Shown here in pieces: positions 17,434-26,849 of a DNA stretch of 52,625 nucleotides. Each line of letters begins with the position of its first letter. Positions within the stretch are counted from its first letter, which is position 1. The translations under genes were made by a program, and so were the position numbers. The DNA comes from Candidatus Sumerlaeota bacterium (GTDB taxonomy: Bacteria; UBP6; UBA1177), in the NCBI GenBank assembly GCA_007132725.1, contig SLOD01000084.1, positions 1 through 52,625 of the forward strand. Reading direction: 5' to 3'. The notes below the pieces were generated by a model. It was not told the DNA's origin and ran no database searches. It was given only the letters and a program-made list of their open reading frames with translations.

Positions 17434-18181
17434 AGATGCTTCTTTCGATTCTGAAGTAACTCATGATAAAATTTTCAGCGATGATATTCTGATCGCTCAA
17501 CATAAAAAAGGATACCGGTTTAACGCCGACTCCATCCTTTTATCATGGTTCATTTTTAACTCTTATAAAAACACAAAAAATATAAAGGGGCTGGAAATAG
17601 GATCAGGAACAGGAGTTATTCCGATAGTTCTTAGTAAAAGAGGAAAAGCTTTTCACATCGATTGCATAGAAATGCAGGAGGATTTGTATAAACTCTTAAA
17701 ATACAATATAGAAAATAATCATCTTTCAACATACTTAAACCCTCTTCTTTGTGATTTTAGAGTGTTTTCAAAAAACTCCGGCTCTACTTATGACATTATT
17801 TTTACCAACCCCCCCTACTTTCATGCTGGCGGAAAAATGAGCCCTGATAGTAAAAAAGCCTGCTCAAGACACGAGGTTTTGGGCAGTTTGAAAGATTTCT
17901 TTGAGCTATCTTATAAACTTCTTGCTTCAAAAGGAGTTTTCTATTTTATTTATCCTGTATCAAGAATACAGTATGCCCTTGCAAATGCTCAAGCTAACAA
18001 GCTTTATCTCAAAGAAATATGCTTTTTCCAAGAATATTCTGACACCCCCCCTTCACTGTTTGCTGCTAAGCTGACAAAAGGAGATCCGGGAGCAAGCTTG
18101 AAGTCTGATCTGGTATTATTAAGGAACCGCGACAAATCTTACACTGAAACCGGAAAAGGGATCATGTATGATATACATTGA
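17408..18181 (+). CDS. trmN6: tRNA1(Val) (adenine(37)-N6)-methyltransferase-like protein
   Basis: A 257-residue SAM-dependent methyltransferase of the YfiC/TrmN6 group. GLEIGSGTGVIPIVL is motif I and FTNPPYFHAGG is the N6-adenine catalytic NPPY motif. HKKGYRFNADSILLSWF near the start and SRHEVLGSLKDF after NPPY are typical of TrmN6 rather than of HemK/PrmC. The probable target is adenine in tRNA, but relatives can act on other RNAs. It overlaps tsaC upstream and the ABC-F gene downstream (14 bases), a compact translation-related cluster. Confidence 0.88.
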   Translation: MISLEKSFKDASFDSEVTHDKIFSDDILIAQHKKGYRFNADSILLSWFIFNSYKNTKNIKGLEIGSGTGVIPIVLSKRGKAFHIDCIEMQEDLYKLLKYNIENNHLSTYLNPLLCDFRVFSKNSGSTYDIIFTNPPYFHAGGKMSPDSKKACSRHEVLGSLKDFFELSYKLLASKGVFYFIYPVSRIQYALANAQANKLYLKEICFFQEYSDTPPSLFAAKLTKGDPGASLKSDLVLLRNRDKSYTETGKGIMYDIH

Positions 18182-20144
18182 TTCTGTTTCCAAGTCTTTT
18201 GGAGCACAAAAGGTTCTTGACTCCGTTACCGGCACCATAAAAAAAGGAATAACCGCTCTGACCGGTCTGAATGGAAGTGGTAAAACAACTTTGCTTAACA
18301 TTCTTGCCGGCATAGAACAACCGGACAGCGGCACATTTGTACTTGCAAAGAACATGTCTTTGAAATACATTCCCCAAAATGCGACCTATAGCTTTAAAAG
18401 CTCTGTGATTTCAGAGGTTTCTTCTTCATCCAACCTTAAAGCAAAACGAAAAGCCCTCATAGAAAAGGAACATTCCCTGATAAAGGAACTTGAAAACAGC
18501 GATCCGGCAAAACAGGAAAATTTCTTTTTGGAACTTATGTTTGTTCAGGAAAAAATCAATAACCTTGATATTTCTATCAAAAAAACTCTTTCTCCTGAAG
18601 ATATTTTGCGAAATCTCGGTTTTTCTCCTGAATGGCTTAACATGCCTGCAAAAAATCTTTCAGGAGGATGGCAAATGAGGCTTGCTCTCGCATCTTTAAT
18701 TGCAGAAGAACCTGATATAGTTTTTTTAGATGAGCCTACAAATTTTCTTGATATTGACTGCATTTTTTTTCTTACAGACTGGCTTAAAAATTATCGTGGT
18801 GCCGGGATAGTGGTATCTCATGATAGAAGTTTCTTAAACTCTGTTTCTTCCGAGGTTTGGGAAATATTCAACGGAAAAATTACCTCATATAAAGGAAACT
18901 ATGATAACTATATTTCAGAAAGAAAAAGAAATATTGTTTTTCTTAAAAAACAAAGAAAAAAACAATTGGATGAAATTCGCAGTCTTCAAGATTTCATTGA
19001 TAAAAACCGGACAAATGCCGCAACTGCCGCCAGAGCACAATCAAGAATAAAAATACTTGAAAAAATCAAAAAAGATCTGACAGAGATACCTCCGGAAATA
19101 AATGATATGAAGATCAGGTTCCCGAATCCCGAGAAGGGGGGAGACATCGTATGTGACATCTCGGAAGTCACACACTGTTATGGCAGCACTAAACTTTTAA
19201 ACGGGCTTTCAAGAATCGTTCGGAGAAAAGAAAAAATTGCCATCGCAGGAAGAAACGGTCTGGGAAAAACCACTTTACTTGAAATTATAGCGGGAAACAT
19301 TGTTCCAGCCGAAGGTTCTGTAACAATGGGGCATAATATATCCGTTTCATATTTCAAACAGGAACAGATCAAAGATCTTCCTTTTGAAAAAACTGTTCTT
19401 GAGTACATGGAATCAATAACTCCCTACTCTCATTTCGGCTCTATAAAAACAATTCTTGGATCTTTTCTTTTTTATGAAGATTCCTGGGAGAAAAAAATCT
19501 CAATTTTAAGTGGCGGAGAAAAAATGAGACTTGCCCTTATTAACCTTATGCTTAATGCCGGAAATCTCATCTTGATGGATGAGCCCACATCTCATCTTGA
19601 TATAAACTCAAAAGAAGTCCTTATTAAAGCTCTTAATAATATTGACTCAACTCTTTTGTTTGTTTCCCATGACCGTTATTTTATTGATTCAATATCAACT
19701 TCTGTAATATATTTTTCTTCTATTCAAAAAATAGATAAATTTGATGGAACTTTAAGCGAATATATTGAGTTCCGCTCCCGTCTTGATTCCGGAGAGTTTT
19801 CAAACAGAAAAGAAAAAAACAGTCTATGTGCCGGAAGCAATAGTAAAAAAAGGTTTGTCTCAGGAGAAGATAAGAAATATATTGAAATGAAAAAAAAGAG
19901 AAATCTCATAAGTAAAATAGAGAAAAGAATAGATGAGGCAGAAAAAAAAATAATCCTGACTGAAGAAAAAAGAAATAAAATAATAGAAAAAATAAACACA
20001 TGTGATGGTAATATCACCGAGTTATCCATTAATCTTAAAAATATTGACTTTTTTCTTGAAAAACTGGTTAATGATTGGGAAAATGATGTTGATGAACTTG
20101 AACGAATTAAAGCTTTAAGCAAGCCTTTTTCGCAGGAAAAGTGA
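18168..20144 (+). CDS. ABC-F family ATPase (Uup/EttA-like, ribosome-associated)
   Basis: A 658-residue soluble protein with two ABC domains and no membrane helices, the ABC-F layout of translation factors that act at the ribosomal E site. Walker A sites are GLNGSGKTT (33-41) and GRNGLGKTT (around 362). Signatures are LSGGW near 164 and LSGGEKMRL in the second half; Walker B sites are FLDEPTNFLD and LMDEPTSHLD. A charged interdomain linker at about 240-310 is the P-site tRNA interaction motif. A long Lys/Glu coiled coil from about 560 to 650 resembles the Uup tail. Function among EttA, Uup, YheS or resistance types cannot be fixed. dnaA starts one base after its stop. Confidence 0.94.
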   Translation: MIYIDSVSKSFGAQKVLDSVTGTIKKGITALTGLNGSGKTTLLNILAGIEQPDSGTFVLAKNMSLKYIPQNATYSFKSSVISEVSSSSNLKAKRKALIEKEHSLIKELENSDPAKQENFFLELMFVQEKINNLDISIKKTLSPEDILRNLGFSPEWLNMPAKNLSGGWQMRLALASLIAEEPDIVFLDEPTNFLDIDCIFFLTDWLKNYRGAGIVVSHDRSFLNSVSSEVWEIFNGKITSYKGNYDNYISERKRNIVFLKKQRKKQLDEIRSLQDFIDKNRTNAATAARAQSRIKILEKIKKDLTEIPPEINDMKIRFPNPEKGGDIVCDISEVTHCYGSTKLLNGLSRIVRRKEKIAIAGRNGLGKTTLLEIIAGNIVPAEGSVTMGHNISVSYFKQEQIKDLPFEKTVLEYMESITPYSHFGSIKTILGSFLFYEDSWEKKISILSGGEKMRLALINLMLNAGNLILMDEPTSHLDINSKEVLIKALNNIDSTLLFVSHDRYFIDSISTSVIYFSSIQKIDKFDGTLSEYIEFRSRLDSGEFSNRKEKNSLCAGSNSKKRFVSGEDKKYIEMKKKRNLISKIEKRIDEAEKKIILTEEKRNKIIEKINTCDGNITELSINLKNIDFFLEKLVNDWENDVDELERIKALSKPFSQEK

Positions 20145-20145
20145 A

Positions 20146-21489
20146 ATGTGGAACCGGATCGTAGAAGAATTAAAAAAAACCAACAGCGAAGGAATAATAA
20201 ATGCTTTCATAAAACCGCTCTTTGTAATAAAAGAAGACCGTGAAAAAATAATTGTCGGATGCCCAAGTGAACAAATACTTCATATTCTTAAAAAACAGGG
20301 CTGGGTCAACCAGATAAAAGGCCTTGCTCCCTATCTTTTTGATGAAACGACAACTGTTGATTTTGTGATCCAGCATGTTGAACCGGAAGAAAATTTACAA
20401 CCTCCCCTCCCATTTAACGGAGATAAACATAAAAAAAGTTTAGAAGTGGAAAGCTCTAAAAATATTATTTCAAAAGAATTCACCTTTGATAATTTTGTTT
20501 CAGGACCGTCAAATCAAACTGTTTATGCTGCATCCATGGGAATAGCCCGAAATCCCGGCACTAATTACAATCCCTTTTTTATATACGGCGATTCCGGTCT
20601 GGGAAAAACCCATATTATTCAGGCAATAGCCAATCATGTCATGAAAAACAAAAATATGTCTGTCTGTTATATGACTGCTAAACAGTTAATGATGGATTAT
20701 ATATCATCTCTTTCCGATAACAGCACCGATAAATTCAGAAATGAAGTAACCGGATACGACATGCTGTTAATAGATGATATTCAGTTCCTGTCAAAAAAAG
20801 CGGCAACACAGGAAGAGTTTTTCAACATATTCGGCTCCTATCATACCAAAGGAAAACAAATAGTTCTCACATCAGACAGATACCCTTCTGAAATAAAAGA
20901 TATAGACAACAGACTTGTCAGCAGATTTATAATGGGGGTAACACTTGATATAAAACCTCCTGAGTATGAAACAAGATTGGCTATTGTAATGAAAAAAGCT
21001 GAGCTTTATAAAATGAAAATAGACGACGAAGCCGCTAAGTTTGTCGCAGTCAATTTAAAAAACAATGTAAGAGAGCTTGAAGGTGCTCTTAAAACATTAC
21101 AAATATCTTCCGAACTTATGGGTATAGAAACCATATATAAATCTTTTGCGGAAGATATCTTAAAAGACATGATAAAAAAGAAAAGCAGTATGGGTCCTGA
21201 TCAGATAATAAAAATGACATCAACTTATTTAAATGTAAAAGCAAATGAAATTGTTTCAAATAAAAGATCTAAACAGATATCTCTCTCACGACAAATAGCG
21301 ATGTATCTCATAAAAAAATATACTTCCGTTACACTGAAAAATATAGGCAACATCTTTGGAGGTAGAAATCATGCTACTGTAATATCCTCTATTTCCAAAG
21401 TTGAATTTATGATAATGAACGATGCTAACATAAAGAAAATAATTGAAAAACTGGAAAGAGAAATAGAGGAATCCATCAATGTTTTTTAA
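20146..21489 (+). CDS. dnaA: Chromosomal replication initiator DnaA
   Basis: DnaA binds DnaA boxes, melts the origin and loads the helicase. The 447-residue protein has a helical N-domain, a linker with PPLPF, and the AAA+ domain opening at FTFDNFVSGPSN. Walker A is GDSGLGKT at 148-155; LLIDDIQFL follows, then VSRF with the arginine finger. The C-terminal DnaA signature RQIAMYLIKKYTSVTLKNIG and GGRNHATVISSI give box recognition. It follows an ABC-F gene by one base with no regulatory gap of its own, so it is probably transcribed with upstream genes. Usual autoregulatory boxes ahead of dnaA are not seen; the box-like motifs lie downstream. Confidence 0.98.
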   Translation: MWNRIVEELKKTNSEGIINAFIKPLFVIKEDREKIIVGCPSEQILHILKKQGWVNQIKGLAPYLFDETTTVDFVIQHVEPEENLQPPLPFNGDKHKKSLEVESSKNIISKEFTFDNFVSGPSNQTVYAASMGIARNPGTNYNPFFIYGDSGLGKTHIIQAIANHVMKNKNMSVCYMTAKQLMMDYISSLSDNSTDKFRNEVTGYDMLLIDDIQFLSKKAATQEEFFNIFGSYHTKGKQIVLTSDRYPSEIKDIDNRLVSRFIMGVTLDIKPPEYETRLAIVMKKAELYKMKIDDEAAKFVAVNLKNNVRELEGALKTLQISSELMGIETIYKSFAEDILKDMIKKKSSMGPDQIIKMTSTYLNVKANEIVSNKRSKQISLSRQIAMYLIKKYTSVTLKNIGNIFGGRNHATVISSISKVEFMIMNDANIKKIIEKLEREIEESINVF

Positions 21490-21662
21490 CAAATGTTATA
21501 AACCGGAGTGTTGAAAAAATGTTTATTTTATATTCAACAGGTTCCATCTTCTTTTTTCAACATTCAGATAAGATAAAACTTTTATTGTTTCAGTATGTTA
21601 TTAACTTATCAACAATTTTACTTTTATTATTATTAATAACTTTTTAACTTAAGGAGAGAATA
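21490..21662 (+). other. oriC: Candidate replication origin oriC between dnaA and dnaN
   Basis: A 173-base AT-rich gap holds four 9-mers ending in TCAACA: TGTTGAAAA at 21509-21517 (TTTTCAACA on the other strand), TATTCAACA at 21531-21539, TTTTCAACA at 21554-21562 and TTATCAACA at 21606-21614. The last differs by one base from the consensus DnaA box TTATCCACA. The stretch 21615-21650, nearly all A and T, could be the unwinding element. The dnaA-dnaN setting and nearby parS support the call. The gap must also hold any dnaN promoter. AAGGAGAG at 21652-21659 is the dnaN ribosome site. Confidence 0.7.
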
Positions 21663-22805
21663 ATGATTAAATTACTGTTCAAAAGAGAAAAATTATTGAA
21701 AGCAGTTGACTACTGTATCGGTTCAATAGAGAAAAAAAATACCATGCCGATACTTAGTCATATTCTGTTCAGCTTCAAAGATGACAAATGTACCCTTATA
21801 TCAACAAATCTGGAAACAACAGTGATAGCAAATGTTGATCTTGCTGAAAAAACGGAAGAGGGTAAAATTGCAGTTCCTGCTAAATATATTCATGACATAT
21901 GTAAAGTGGGAAGAGGAGACAGTATAAACTTTAAATATGATAAATCATCTAATGTGCTTGATATAACTGCAGAAAAAACTAAATATGTTGTTCCTTGTTC
22001 TGATGCTGATGATTTTCCTTCAGTAGCTAAAATAAAAGAAAGTGATAAAAGTATAAACATTCAAAGACTTATATCATCTTTTAAAAAATTACAGTTTTCC
22101 ATGACCGAACAAAATGTTAATAAAGCTTACTCCGGTGTTTTGATCAACAAGGTTACAGAAGATGAAAAAGTTGTAATTGAAATGGTTACTACAGATATTC
22201 ATCGTATTTCTGTTGTAACTCTAAAAGATTTTAATATGGATCTTGAGGGTATTGAGAACGGTATAGTGATTCCAGGAAGAAATTTTTCTGAAATGGCTAA
22301 AATATTTGATGATTCCAAGGAAGCTAAAGTATCGTTAGAAGATGATAAGATATCTTTCAGTAACGATGAAGTTACCTTTATTTCAAGATTACTTAAAAAT
22401 GAATTTCCAAATTACAGAACAGTTATAGGAGGATATTCAACTTTAGTTTCAAAAGAGTCATCTGTCATTAATAAAAAGGAACTTATTGAAGGTGTAAGGA
22501 GGGTTATAGCTTTAAGCTCCGATGACAAGATATGGGCTACAAAATTCAGTTTTAAAAATTCTGTTTTAAGTATGACGGCAAATGCTCAGTTCGGTGGAAA
22601 TTCAAAAGATGAAATACTTGTTCAAAAGCCGTTTACAGATGACAAAGATGTTGGGATAAATGCCAGATATTTAATGGATGTATTATCTGTTCTTGATAAA
22701 AACGAAACCACAATGATAGTTGAAGAAGGATTGAAACCTTTGACTATAATTGAAGAAACAGACAATTATAATTATATTCATATGGTGATGCCATTGAGAA
22801 TCTGA
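21663..22805 (+). CDS. dnaN: DNA polymerase III beta sliding clamp DnaN
   Basis: The processivity clamp encircling DNA. The 380 residues match the family and open with the usual LLFKREKLLKAVDYC. TMPILSHILF, GRGDSINFKYD and the C-terminal NYIHMVMPLRI (the M-P-(M/L)-R-(I/L) ending) are typical of beta clamps. It lies just after the oriC candidate and 11 bases before recF, the standard dnaA-dnaN-recF order. AAGGAGAG precedes ATG 21663. Confidence 0.98.
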   Translation: MIKLLFKREKLLKAVDYCIGSIEKKNTMPILSHILFSFKDDKCTLISTNLETTVIANVDLAEKTEEGKIAVPAKYIHDICKVGRGDSINFKYDKSSNVLDITAEKTKYVVPCSDADDFPSVAKIKESDKSINIQRLISSFKKLQFSMTEQNVNKAYSGVLINKVTEDEKVVIEMVTTDIHRISVVTLKDFNMDLEGIENGIVIPGRNFSEMAKIFDDSKEAKVSLEDDKISFSNDEVTFISRLLKNEFPNYRTVIGGYSTLVSKESSVINKKELIEGVRRVIALSSDDKIWATKFSFKNSVLSMTANAQFGGNSKDEILVQKPFTDDKDVGINARYLMDVLSVLDKNETTMIVEEGLKPLTIIEETDNYNYIHMVMPLRI

Positions 22806-22816
22806 TCATTAAATGA

Positions 22817-23839
22817 ATGAAAATATTCGATATATATCTTAAAAATTTTAGAAAATTTGATAATTTTAATATTTCTTTTGATGATAAGTTTTTTATAGAG
22901 GGATTAACAGGTTCTGGAAAAACATCAATAATTGAAAGCTGTTACATATCATTAAGCGGTAAATCTTTCAGGACATCTTATTTAAAAGATGCTGTAAAAA
23001 ATGAAAATGAAAATTTTTTTATAAAGTGTACAGTAGAAGATGGAGATAAATATAAAAGAGTTTTATCTACCGGTGTTGACAGCTCAGGAAAACGCAAAAT
23101 ATTCATTGATGGAATTTTAAAAACAAGAAAAGAACTGGTTAATATTGTAACATCGGTTGTTCATACTCCGGATGATATTAATATAATTGATGGTTTTCCT
23201 TCCAAAAAGAGGGATTTTCTTGATAAAACCGCATTTATTGAAGAGAAAGGTTATTTTGATGATCTTTTAAACTACACAAGATTCATTAAACAAAAATCGG
23301 CATCATTAAAAAGATCAAACAAAAAAGCTGTAACATACCTTAATGAGGCATCTGTTCCCCTCATAGACAAAATAAGGAAAACAAGGAGTAAAATATGTGA
23401 TGAAATAAACAAAGAATTTCAGCATGTTTCTCAAAATATTTCCCCATCTCTATTTTTTGATATATCTTCTCCTGTTGATGATAAAACTGAAGAAAAATTA
23501 TATCTGAAACTTGACAAAGAATTAGAGAAGGGGCATCCTCTTTATGGACCTCATCTTGATACAGTAACTATTAAAACTCAGACTGGAGAATCAAAAAACA
23601 TGTCTATGGGAGAAAAATATTTAATATCTGTAATGCTTAAACTGTCAGAACTCTCTCTTCATTCAAAAAAAGGAGTGTATCCGTTGTTTTTTATGGATGA
23701 TGCTTTTGTATTTCTTGACCGGGAAAAAAGAAATCTTCTTTTTGATGCTGTAATGGATTTAAAAAACCAAGTTATTATGACAAGTTCTGTTGAAAGAGAC
23801 TATAAATCGGACAAACTGACCACATTTAATATTGTTTAA
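22817..23839 (+). CDS. recF: DNA replication and repair protein RecF
   Basis: RecF is an SMC-like ATPase that helps load RecA at gaps. The 340-residue protein has YLKNFRKFDN near the start, Walker A GLTGSGKTS (about 30-38), RRDFLD-like KKRDFLDKTAF, GPHLD and Walker B MDDAFVFLD. The ABC signature reads SMGEK instead of the usual SQGQ(Q/K), and the protein is 15-30 residues shorter than typical RecF. It is therefore a divergent but recognisable member. Position after dnaN supports it. gyrB, often next, is replaced by sppA. Confidence 0.92.
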   Translation: MKIFDIYLKNFRKFDNFNISFDDKFFIEGLTGSGKTSIIESCYISLSGKSFRTSYLKDAVKNENENFFIKCTVEDGDKYKRVLSTGVDSSGKRKIFIDGILKTRKELVNIVTSVVHTPDDINIIDGFPSKKRDFLDKTAFIEEKGYFDDLLNYTRFIKQKSASLKRSNKKAVTYLNEASVPLIDKIRKTRSKICDEINKEFQHVSQNISPSLFFDISSPVDDKTEEKLYLKLDKELEKGHPLYGPHLDTVTIKTQTGESKNMSMGEKYLISVMLKLSELSLHSKKGVYPLFFMDDAFVFLDREKRNLLFDAVMDLKNQVIMTSSVERDYKSDKLTTFNIV

Positions 23840-23856
23840 TAGAATAGGAGAAAATT

Positions 23857-25641
23857 ATGAGTTTTTTAAAAAAGATCATTTTTAGATTTTTAATGATGGT
23901 GGGTCTGCTCACGATCGTTATGGCAATTTCAGCCATCTTTATTTTAAAAAATGTTATTTCAATGAGAAAAAGTATTGATGAAGATACACTACTCCATTTA
24001 AATGTATCTGCAATAAGTGGAGATGTCACAACAGACTCCGGTTTTTTTGCATTTGAAAATATGTTCAGCAACCGGGTTTCTCTTATAGACACACTTCAGC
24101 TTATAGAAAATGCAGCTGAAGATGAAAATATTACAGGTATATTTGCTGATGTTTCATCTGTGCCGTTAAGTTTTTCACAAGTGGAAGAACTGAGAAATGC
24201 CATAGAAAAATTTAAAAAGAGCGGAAAACCTGCTTATGCATGGGGCGACAGTTTTGGTGAAATAGAAAATGGAACTAGACATTATTACCTGGCTTCTGTA
24301 TTTGATAAAATTTATACACAACCTTCCGGTATGCTTGGGCTTAACGGTTTAAGTAGCAGCTCAATATTTTTTAAAGGAGCTCTTGAAAAACTTGAAATTG
24401 AACCGATAGGATCAAAAAGAGAAGAATATAAAACATATTGGAACATGTTCACCGAAGAAAAATATACAAAAGAACACGAAGAAGCCGTAACAGGAGTTCT
24501 GGATTCAATTTTTAATAAAATAGCATCAGATATTTCTGTTTCAAGAAATATCTCAAAAGAAAAGGTATATAAAATAGGGGACTCTATGCCTTTAACGGCA
24601 GAAAAGTCAATGAAGTATGGTTTAATAGACGGTATTAAGTACAGAGAGCAGGTATTGGAAGCTTTGAAAACGGAAACGGGTTATAAAAAAAGAACCTCTG
24701 TCGGATATTACAGAGATGTTGTTTTTTCAGAAACAAGAAAGATAGAGTCAAAAATAGCATTGATAGAACTTCCCGGAACCATACACAGAGGAGCAAGTGA
24801 TATAGGACCCTCCGGATATCATCAGTCAAGTGGATCTTCAACAATAACCGGGATGATCAGAAGAGCCGTTAAAGATGAAAATGTCAAAGGAATTATTTTG
24901 AGAGTAAATTCTCCGGGAGGTTCAGTTGTAGCCTCTGAAACGATCTGGAATGAAATAAAAGAAATAGTAAAAGAAAACAAAAAGCCGATCATTGTTTCAA
25001 TGGGAAGCGTTGCTGCATCCGGAGGATACTATGTTTCGATGTCTGCTGAAAAAATATTTGCAAATGACTGCACCATAACGGGGTCTATAGGGGTTATAAT
25101 GGGTAAATTTTATATGAGAGATTTTTTCAAAAAGCTCGGCATAACTTTTGACGCAGTTTCAACTGGAAAAAACACAAGAATCTATTCACCTATGACAAAG
25201 CTTGATGATATACAGAAAGAATACCTTGAAAAGTCTTTGGACAACATATATGAAACTTTTGTCAAAAGAGCTGCTGATGGAAGAAAAATGGAATACAGTG
25301 AAATGGAAAAGAATGCTAAAGGGCGTGTCTGGACAGGGACTGATGCCAAAAAAAGAAATCTCGTGGATGAAACCGGGGGTTTTATGGAAGCCTTAAGCTA
25401 TATAAAAAACCGTTTTCCTGATATTGAAGAATTTGCCGTAGTGAAATATCCAAGACCGGAAAGAGTTCTTGCAATACTTCTTGGAAGAGATGACATTGCT
25501 TATGAACAAGAACGATTCTCAAGTAGATTTATAAGGAATATCAACGGTTTAGCGTCATTTTATCTTCAACTTCAAAGAAGTATGTTTTTAAAAGATGACG
25601 AGTTATTAAGATTGGAAGATAAAAGGATTCCTGTTAAATGA
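23857..25641 (+). CDS. sppA: Signal peptide peptidase SppA, long (67K) form
   Basis: A membrane-anchored serine protease that degrades cleaved signal peptides. The 594-residue protein has one N-terminal helix (about 8-32) and two S49 domains, as in E. coli SppA. The catalytic Ser is S388 in GSVAASGGYYVSM and the general-base Lys is probably K192 in SKREEYKTYW. The 196-residue separation agrees with K209 and S409 of E. coli. SPGGSVVASE and TGSIGVIMGKF are the other family blocks. AGGAG precedes ATG 23857. Its stop overlaps the cca start by ATGA. Confidence 0.96.
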   Translation: MSFLKKIIFRFLMMVGLLTIVMAISAIFILKNVISMRKSIDEDTLLHLNVSAISGDVTTDSGFFAFENMFSNRVSLIDTLQLIENAAEDENITGIFADVSSVPLSFSQVEELRNAIEKFKKSGKPAYAWGDSFGEIENGTRHYYLASVFDKIYTQPSGMLGLNGLSSSSIFFKGALEKLEIEPIGSKREEYKTYWNMFTEEKYTKEHEEAVTGVLDSIFNKIASDISVSRNISKEKVYKIGDSMPLTAEKSMKYGLIDGIKYREQVLEALKTETGYKKRTSVGYYRDVVFSETRKIESKIALIELPGTIHRGASDIGPSGYHQSSGSSTITGMIRRAVKDENVKGIILRVNSPGGSVVASETIWNEIKEIVKENKKPIIVSMGSVAASGGYYVSMSAEKIFANDCTITGSIGVIMGKFYMRDFFKKLGITFDAVSTGKNTRIYSPMTKLDDIQKEYLEKSLDNIYETFVKRAADGRKMEYSEMEKNAKGRVWTGTDAKKRNLVDETGGFMEALSYIKNRFPDIEEFAVVKYPRPERVLAILLGRDDIAYEQERFSSRFIRNINGLASFYLQLQRSMFLKDDELLRLEDKRIPVK

Positions 25642-26849
25642 AGATATATCAGGTAGGGGGATCTGTAAGGGATAAAATTTTAGGGCGGAATAAATTTTCA
25701 GACAGAGATTTTGTTGTTGTAAATGCAACAGTCGATGAATTTTTAAAAAAGTATCCTTGTGCAAAAAAAGTGGGATCTGATTTTCCTGTTTTTCTGGTTG
25801 ATAATGAAGAATATGCTTTTGCAAGAAAAGAAAAAAAAGTTTCCGCGGGACACAAAGGTTTTGAAATAGTTGCAGACCCGGATGTTACTTTGGAAGAAGA
25901 TCTTAAAAGAAGAGACATTACCATTAATGCAATTGCCGAAGATATTGAAACCGGAGAACTGCTTGACCCTTGTAATGGAATAAAAGACATTGACAGAAAA
26001 AGGATCGTTCATATTACCGATGCTTTTGCAGAAGACCCTCTCAGGGTTTACAGAGTAGCCCGGTTTGGAGCGGTTTTTCATGATTTTTCTATTGACTCCT
26101 CAACAGTAAAATTAATGAATTCATTAAAAAACGAATTGGAAGAACTGCCTGTTGAAAGAGTTTGGACAGAATGCAGGAAAGCACTTTCAAGCGAAGATCC
26201 CGCCCGGTTTTTTGAGTTACTAGTGGAGGCCGGTGTTTTGGAGGTTCATTTTAAAGAGGTGCAGAAGCTTGTCAAAGTTCCGGCGGGCCCCCAAGAATAC
26301 CATCCTGATGATATTGACACATTCCATCATACCATGAAAGCTTTAAGAAGAATTTCTGATAAAGAGAAAGGGACAGATCCTCAAATAGCTTTTTCTGTAC
26401 TGTGTCATGACCTGGGAAAAGGTTTAACTGACCCTGAAAACCATCCCCATCATTACGGTCATGACAAAGAGGGGGTTAAAGAAGTAAAGTCCTTTTGTGA
26501 AAGACTTAAAACACCGTCCAGCTATTTAAAATGTGGAACAATGGCATCGAGATATCATCTTGTTTTAGGAAAAATAAAAGAACTCAGACCGTCAAAAGCT
26601 GTAAATGTCCTTTCAGAGCTTCGCCTTTTTCCTGCCGGAGGAATAGAAGGTTTTTTGAAACTGGTGTATGCTGACAGCGGTGAAGATGTTGAAGAGCTAA
26701 AAAACTTTATAATAAAAGTGATACCCGCTCTTGATGTAAAACTTCCTCAAAAATGGAGAGACCGCGGATTGAAAAGCAGAGAAATACACTTGCAATTAAA
26801 AGCAGAAAAATATAAAGAACTTAAAAATAAAGACGGGAGAACATTATGA
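25638..26849 (+). CDS. cca: Multifunctional CCA protein (tRNA nucleotidyltransferase with HD domain)
   Basis: Adds or repairs the 3' CCA of tRNAs. The 403-residue protein follows the E. coli Cca plan: YQVGGSVRDKILG, the two catalytic Asp in SDRDFVVV, LEEDLKRRDITINA, EDPLRVYRVARF and PVERVWTE, then an HD phosphohydrolase domain with LCHDLGKGLT. E. coli-type enzymes use the HD domain for phosphatase and 2',3'-cyclic phosphodiesterase activity. This bifunctional form is best known from Beta- and Gammaproteobacteria. It is coupled by ATGA overlaps to sppA upstream and the symporter downstream. Confidence 0.95.
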   Translation: MKIYQVGGSVRDKILGRNKFSDRDFVVVNATVDEFLKKYPCAKKVGSDFPVFLVDNEEYAFARKEKKVSAGHKGFEIVADPDVTLEEDLKRRDITINAIAEDIETGELLDPCNGIKDIDRKRIVHITDAFAEDPLRVYRVARFGAVFHDFSIDSSTVKLMNSLKNELEELPVERVWTECRKALSSEDPARFFELLVEAGVLEVHFKEVQKLVKVPAGPQEYHPDDIDTFHHTMKALRRISDKEKGTDPQIAFSVLCHDLGKGLTDPENHPHHYGHDKEGVKEVKSFCERLKTPSSYLKCGTMASRYHLVLGKIKELRPSKAVNVLSELRLFPAGGIEGFLKLVYADSGEDVEELKNFIIKVIPALDVKLPQKWRDRGLKSREIHLQLKAEKYKELKNKDGRTL

